Of a stretch of 18,652 nt of DNA, positions 14,348 to 18,652 are shown one piece after another (position 1 is the stretch's first letter; every line of letters starts with the position of its first letter). This DNA is from Bacteroidota bacterium (GTDB lineage Bacteria; Bacteroidota; Bacteroidia; Chitinophagales; Chitinophagaceae). Under the pieces are notes generated by a model. The model was not told the DNA's origin. It saw only the letters and a program-made list of their open reading frames with translations, and did no database searches. Position numbers and translations under genes: made by a program. The stretch spans positions 1-18,652 of the forward strand of contig JAEWIW010000003.1 in NCBI GenBank assembly GCA_023386855.1, written 5' to 3'.

Positions 14348-15879
14348 GCCAAAAACTTCCCCCTTATCACCTCCTGCACCGGTACATTATTGATCTTGCT
14401 TTCCAGCCATGAAAGAATATCCAAATAGGCAAAAGCCCTTGCTTCATGAACATTCATCTCCTGCGCTTTCAACCTATCATATAAAGCTTTGAACTGCTTC
14501 TGCAATGTTCTTGGCGATGACCTGAGCGACTGCCTTAGGAATTCGAAAATGTATTCCTCAACAAGACTCAGGTTATCCATTTTCGACATAAAGCGGTAAA
14601 CCGATTTAGCCAGGTATTCGATCAATTCATAATTCCCCAGCTCATAATGTGCAATAAGATGCAATAACCTGGAATAACATTGCAGGTCGGTCCGCAGGTC
14701 AACTTTCCAGTTGATGATCCTGTTGAGGTAATCAATCGTTTTTTCATAATCCCCACTCCCGAAATACAATGAAGCAATTTTGTAATAAAACACCAGCACC
14801 CGGTGGCGGTCGAGGTATAAACGATATTCCTTCAGGTTCTCTTCGATCCATGGAACCATTGTAAGTCCTTCACTGAAGGTCCCTTCCATGAAATGCTTGT
14901 TGATCTTGGCAATGGTCAAATATATAAATGCCTGGATCCGGTTATTTTCATTTTGTGTTACGATCCGGGATTGCGACAACTCTTCGAACCTTTCCAACAG
15001 CTCATTGAATTTGCGGTAATTCTTCAAATCAAAATGAGCTCCCAGGAGATTATGCATTCCCCTTAAATAGCTTCCCGTTTCCACCGTCTTCATATCCTCA
15101 ATCTTCTCAAACAGATCAACCCATTTCTGCGCATACCGGTAATACACCAAAAAATCCTGGCGGATAAACGAATACCAGCAATAGCTTTGGTACAGGTAAA
15201 GCTTCTCGTAAAAGCCTGCCAACTCATGCGCAAAAGGAGGAAGTTTGCTGTTAAAATATGCCGTGAGTTCTTCAGCTTCCTTTTCCGTTCGGGAATGCCC
15301 ATGCCGGATATACCAGCTATATAGGAGGAGCGACAAATTCGAAAGGGTGGTAATGGTTTTCAGCTTATCCACCACTTCATCGGCTTCCTCGCTGAGCTTT
15401 TCGGCCCTGTCTTGCATACTTCGGGTTATATGCAATGCTTCGATCTTCTTTTCAAAAAAGATCGCCTGCATCATATAGGTGAACTGGTTATGGTCACGGG
15501 CCAGTTCTTTCAGCCGGTCAAGGGCCCGGAGCGACTGGTGGTAAAGTCCTTTATTATACAATATCCTGGCATGATCCATCTGCTCATGCAGCTGCAGGTC
15601 GATATTATCAGTATCCTTCAATATCCTCAGGCTGGCCAGGATATTCCTGTACAGGTGGGCCTTGATATTCGATAACTGCTGTTTCTGGAGGTTCCGGTTC
15701 TTTTTCAGCAACAGCGTTTCATCGTACTCCTCCATCTTGTCCAACGCATCGAACAACTGTACGATTTTGAGGTCTTCACCCCCGGAATTCCGGTTCACAT
15801 ATAACTTAAAGTTCCTCTTTTCGGATTTTTCGAGGGACTTTACCAATTGAAACAGGGCGTCAGTAGAGCGGTTGGGCAT
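14338..15879 (-). CDS. Large all-helical (TPR-like) protein of unknown function
   Basis: I do not recognise a named family. The 513-residue product has no signal peptide or membrane segment and looks cytosolic. It is rich in amphipathic helices in a repeating pattern, for example LYNKGLYHQSLRALDRLKEL (near 110), FGSGDYEKTIDYLNRII and HYELGNYELIEYL (near 390-430). This is the look of degenerate tetratricopeptide repeats, which usually bind proteins. The N-terminal 90 residues are very charged (SLEKSEKRNFKLYV, LKKNRNLQKQQLSN). The C-terminus is odd: the last residues and TAG stop come from the heptamer repeat of the neighbouring element, so the original end may have been replaced. The gene diverges from leuA across about 200 bases. 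Confidence 0.8.
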   Translation of the reverse strand: MPNRSTDALFQLVKSLEKSEKRNFKLYVNRNSGGEDLKIVQLFDALDKMEEYDETLLLKKNRNLQKQQLSNIKAHLYRNILASLRILKDTDNIDLQLHEQMDHARILYNKGLYHQSLRALDRLKELARDHNQFTYMMQAIFFEKKIEALHITRSMQDRAEKLSEEADEVVDKLKTITTLSNLSLLLYSWYIRHGHSRTEKEAEELTAYFNSKLPPFAHELAGFYEKLYLYQSYCWYSFIRQDFLVYYRYAQKWVDLFEKIEDMKTVETGSYLRGMHNLLGAHFDLKNYRKFNELLERFEELSQSRIVTQNENNRIQAFIYLTIAKINKHFMEGTFSEGLTMVPWIEENLKEYRLYLDRHRVLVFYYKIASLYFGSGDYEKTIDYLNRIINWKVDLRTDLQCYSRLLHLIAHYELGNYELIEYLAKSVYRFMSKMDNLSLVEEYIFEFLRQSLRSSPRTLQKQFKALYDRLKAQEMNVHEARAFAYLDILSWLESKINNVPVQEVIRGKFLASD

Positions 15880-16005
15880 CGTAATGAAAAATCGTTAAAA
15901 CCCTTTATGGGGGCGAGTTTAAAGCGAATGTACGGCTTTTTAACACTGTAAATGAAAGAGAATTATGATTTTATAACCGGTTGGGAAGGAGATAATTTCG
16001 GTTTC

Positions 16006-16063
16006 GCAGGCTGCTTTTGGACATATAGGCAAGCAACAACAATTAAGGCAGCCTGCATTTTTT
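16006..16063 (+). terminator. Attenuator-like hairpin in the leuA leader
   Basis: GCAGGCTGC (16006-16014) pairs perfectly with GCAGCCTGC (16048-16056). The stem can extend inward by a G.U and two A-T pairs to 12 bp with a loop of about 27 bases. The sequence ATTTTTTA follows at once. This is the form of a Rho-independent terminator and it lies 18-25 bases before the leuA ATG, so it could stop transcription before the leucine genes unless an alternative fold forms. Confidence 0.55.
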
Positions 16064-16080
16064 ATACGAAAAACCGAAGT

Positions 16081-17253
16081 ATGGCTGATAACAAGATTTT
16101 CATCTTTGATACGACGCTCCGTGATGGAGAACAGGTGCCGGGTTGCAAGTTGAATACTAAAGAGAAGATCGAGCTAGCCCTTGAACTGGAAGATTTGGGC
16201 GTTGATATCATTGAAGCTGGATTTCCTATTTCCAGTCCCGGTGATTTCAGCTCCGTTGAAGAAATTTCAAAGATCATCCGTAATGCTACCGTTTGTGGCC
16301 TTAGCCGTGCGGTGCAGAAAGATATCGAGGTGGCGGCTGATGCCCTCAAGCATGCCCGTCGCCCGCGTATTCATACCGGTATCGGCACTTCTGATTACCA
16401 TATCAAAAGTAAATTCAATTCTACCCGCGAAGAGATCCTCGAGCGGGCCATCCAGTGTGTGAAATGGGCACGCAACTTCACCGACGATGTGGAGTTTTAT
16501 GCTGAAGACGCCGGGCGAACCAATAATGAATACCTGGCCCGCGTAATAGAAGCTGTTATCAAAGCCGGTGCTACCACTGTGAACATTCCTGATACTACAG
16601 GCTATTGCCTTCCCCACCAGTATGGCGAAAAGATCGCTTTCCTGGTAAACAATGTTTCCAATATTGATAAGGCCGTGATCAGTTGTCATTGTCATAATGA
16701 CCTGGGTCTTGCAACCGCCAATTCCATTTCAGGGGTAATCAATGGGGCAAGGCAGATCGAATGTACCATCAATGGACTGGGTGAAAGAGCAGGTAATACT
16801 TCTTTGGAAGAAGTAGTGATGGTGATCAGGCAGCACCAGCATGAACTGGGTTATTATACCAATGTCAATTCAAAAAAACTGAACCCCATCAGCAAACTGG
16901 TAAGCGATACCATGCGCATGCCTGTTCAACCTAATAAAGCCATTGTAGGCACCAACGCTTTCTCTCATTCATCAGGCATTCACCAGGATGGATTTTTGAA
17001 AGATGCGCTGACCTACGAGATCATCAATCCTGAAGATGTTGGTGCTGATAGCTCCAAAATCGTGTTAACTGCACGCAGTGGCAGAAGCGCCCTGGCACAC
17101 AGGTTCCAGAAGCTGGGATTGCAATATACAAGGAACGATATTGATGTATTGTACCAGCAATTCCTTCGCGTTGCCGATTCAAAGAAAGAGGTTCTCGAAG
17201 AAGACCTGCAGTTGCTTGCAAGGCAATATGCCAGGGAAACCGCTACAGCCTGA
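16081..17253 (+). CDS. leuA: 2-isopropylmalate synthase, short form
   Basis: This enzyme condenses acetyl-CoA with 2-oxoisovalerate, the first committed step of leucine synthesis in the cytosol. The 390-residue protein has the catalytic barrel motifs [32 protein letters not shown] (metal-binding HxH), [14 protein letters not shown] and [12 protein letters not shown]. It ends shortly after the linker helices and lacks the roughly 120-residue C-terminal regulatory domain of the 520-residue E. coli type, so classical leucine feedback is probably absent or different. The ATG at 16081 places the family's usual [16 protein letters not shown] start. A frame extension to ATG 15952 would run through the leader hairpin and is not family-like. 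leuC follows after 86 bases in the same direction. Confidence 0.93.
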   Translation: MADNKIFIFDTTLRDGEQVPGCKLNTKEKIELALELEDLGVDIIEAGFPISSPGDFSSVEEISKIIRNATVCGLSRAVQKDIEVAADALKHARRPRIHTGIGTSDYHIKSKFNSTREEILERAIQCVKWARNFTDDVEFYAEDAGRTNNEYLARVIEAVIKAGATTVNIPDTTGYCLPHQYGEKIAFLVNNVSNIDKAVISCHCHNDLGLATANSISGVINGARQIECTINGLGERAGNTSLEEVVMVIRQHQHELGYYTNVNSKKLNPISKLVSDTMRMPVQPNKAIVGTNAFSHSSGIHQDGFLKDALTYEIINPEDVGADSSKIVLTARSGRSALAHRFQKLGLQYTRNDIDVLYQQFLRVADSKKEVLEEDLQLLARQYARETATA

Positions 17254-17339
17254 TAAAATAATTATAGCGATTGAAAAAGGCTTATGCTTTGGAAACCGCG
17301 ACCGGTAGATTAAGTAGTTAGAACATTAAAAGTATTTCA

Positions 17340-18652
17340 TTGGGAAAAACATTATTTGATAAGATATGGAACAGCCACGTGGTAAAAACAATACCGGGTG
17401 GACCTTCCGTTTTATATATTGATAAGCATTTCATTCATGAAGTGACTTCACCACAGGCCTTCAAAGGAATTGAAGACCGTGGCCTGAAAGTTTTTCGCCC
17501 GCAGCAGGTAGTGGCTACGGCAGATCATAATGTGCCTACCATTGAGCAGCATCTTCCTATCAAGGATGAACTGTCGAGAATGCAGGTGCAGAAACTGATC
17601 GAGAATTGCAAGAATCATAATATTGAATTGTACGGCCTGGGACATCCATTCCAGGGCATCGTGCATGTAATTGGTCCCGAGTTAGGTATCACGCAGCCCG
17701 GTATGACCATCGTATGTGGCGATAGCCATACTTCAACACATGGCGCTTTCGGGTCCATTGCCTTTGGTATAGGAACCAGTGAAGTGGAAATGGTTTTTGC
17801 AAGCCAATGCCTTCTTCAATCCAGACCAAAGCAGATGCGCATTAATATTGAAGGAAAACTAAATAAAGGTGTTGTATCAAAAGATATCATCCTATACATC
17901 ATTTCAAAAATTTCTGCAAGTGGTGCCACCGGTTTCTTTGTTGAATACGCTGGTTCTGCTATCCGCGAATTATCCATGGAGGCAAGGATGACCATCTGCA
18001 ACATGAGTATCGAGATGGGTGCAAGAGGCGGATTGATCGCTCCTGATGAAATCACTTTCGATTATATGAAAGGAAGACTTTTCGCGCCTGCGCATGAGCA
18101 GTGGGAAAAGAAAATGGAAGAGTGGAAGCAATTGTATTCAGATGCTGATGCCACATTCGACCAGGAGATTAATATAAAGGCTGAAGACATTGAACCCATG
18201 ATCACTTATGGAACCAATCCTGGATTGGGTATTCCTGTAAGGGCAAATATTCCTGATGCAACTGAAGTAATGGATGAAGGAGAAAGAAAGACCATTGCAA
18301 AAGCACTTGAATATATGGGATTACAGGGCGGCAGGCAACTGCTTGGAATGCCCGTTCAACATGTATTTATTGGAAGCTGTACCAATTCAAGGATTGAAGA
18401 CCTGCGCCAGGTGGCAGAGATCATCAAGGGAAAGAAGAAGAATGAAAATGTACATGTAATGATCGTTCCGGGTTCACAGCAGGTTGCCAAGCAGGTGATG
18501 GCTGAGGGACTCGACAAGATCTTTACCGAAGCAGGATTTCAGATTCGCCAGCCAGGTTGCAGTGCATGCCTGGGAATGAATGAAGACAAGATCCCTGCAG
18601 GAGAATATTGCATCTCTACTTCCAACAGGAATTTTGAAGGAAGGCAGGGTGC
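17340..18652 (+). CDS. leuC: 3-isopropylmalate dehydratase large subunit, 3' partial
   Basis: This aconitase-family subunit isomerises 2- to 3-isopropylmalate together with LeuD, using a 4Fe-4S cluster. Visible motifs are GKTLFDKIW at the start, [32 protein letters not shown] and [13 protein letters not shown]; the last two carry the three cluster cysteines. About 437 residues are present and the family is about 465 long, so the final 30 or so lie beyond the right edge. No ATG exists between the upstream in-frame stop (17319) and the conserved N-terminus. The TTG at 17340 falls exactly where the initiator Met of relatives is expected, so TTG is the likely start. leuD and leuB probably follow outside the window. 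Confidence 0.93.
   Translation, partial: MGKTLFDKIWNSHVVKTIPGGPSVLYIDKHFIHEVTSPQAFKGIEDRGLKVFRPQQVVATADHNVPTIEQHLPIKDELSRMQVQKLIENCKNHNIELYGLGHPFQGIVHVIGPELGITQPGMTIVCGDSHTSTHGAFGSIAFGIGTSEVEMVFASQCLLQSRPKQMRINIEGKLNKGVVSKDIILYIISKISASGATGFFVEYAGSAIRELSMEARMTICNMSIEMGARGGLIAPDEITFDYMKGRLFAPAHEQWEKKMEEWKQLYSDADATFDQEINIKAEDIEPMITYGTNPGLGIPVRANIPDATEVMDEGERKTIAKALEYMGLQGGRQLLGMPVQHVFIGSCTNSRIEDLRQVAEIIKGKKKNENVHVMIVPGSQQVAKQVMAEGLDKIFTEAGFQIRQPGCSACLGMNEDKIPAGEYCISTSNRNFEGRQG

Noticed and set aside
15952..16080. N-terminal extension of LeuA from ATG 15952
   Set aside because: It would encode 43 residues unlike the family, spanning the terminator-like hairpin. ATG 16081 gives the usual start.
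16006..16080. T-box or SAM riboswitch before leuA
   Set aside because: No T-box core, specifier layout or SAM-aptamer motifs are seen, only a simple hairpin with a T-run.

Overview
The window looks like chromosomal DNA of a Bacteroidota bacterium, most likely the Chitinophagaceae or close relatives. This is inferred from protein style, not from a marker gene: a 7TMR-DISM sensor kinase with a NarL/LuxR regulator, a short 2-isopropylmalate synthase, a precorrin-2 dehydrogenase fused to a TauE/SafE permease, an S23-type four-helix-bundle gene, moderate G+C, and few Shine-Dalgarno sequences. There is no rRNA, tRNA, CRISPR array or transposase. Almost every base lies in or next to a gene.

Region 1 (1-4941, + strand) is a sulfite-reduction operon: cysJ (cut at the window's left edge), cysI, and a gene fusing the siroheme-making CysG/Met8 domain to a TauE/SafE sulfur-anion permease. 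Region 2 (5003-8724) holds a small unknown membrane protein (- strand), then a VOC protein, a Tat-exported dienelactone-hydrolase-like enzyme, an OsmC-family protein and a MetZ-type O-succinylhomoserine sulfhydrylase. MetZ would use the sulfide made by region 1 to form homocysteine. A GC-rich nested palindrome sits just before metZ.

Region 3 (8729-11075, - strand) is a two-gene unit. One gene encodes a membrane-anchored permuted NlpC/P60 (YiiX/LRAT-like) Cys-His enzyme, the other an MBL-fold hydrolase closely resembling NAPE-phospholipase D. The pairing suggests an acyl-phospholipid pathway. Region 4 (11149-13727, + strand) is a two-component system with overlapping stop and start codons.

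Region 5 (13731-14347) is the most unusual part. Tandem heptamers (GTGATTA type) form a 26-bp perfect inverted repeat around a gene for an S23/23S-rRNA-intervening-sequence protein, which is broken by one in-frame TAA. The unit resembles the intervening sequences of 23S rRNA genes but lies between two protein genes, and its right repeat supplies the last codons and stop of the neighbouring gene. Region 6 (14338-15879, - strand) is a large helical-repeat protein of unknown function. Region 7 (16081-18652, + strand) is the start of a leucine operon, leuA then leuC (cut at the right edge), preceded by a terminator-like hairpin in the leader.
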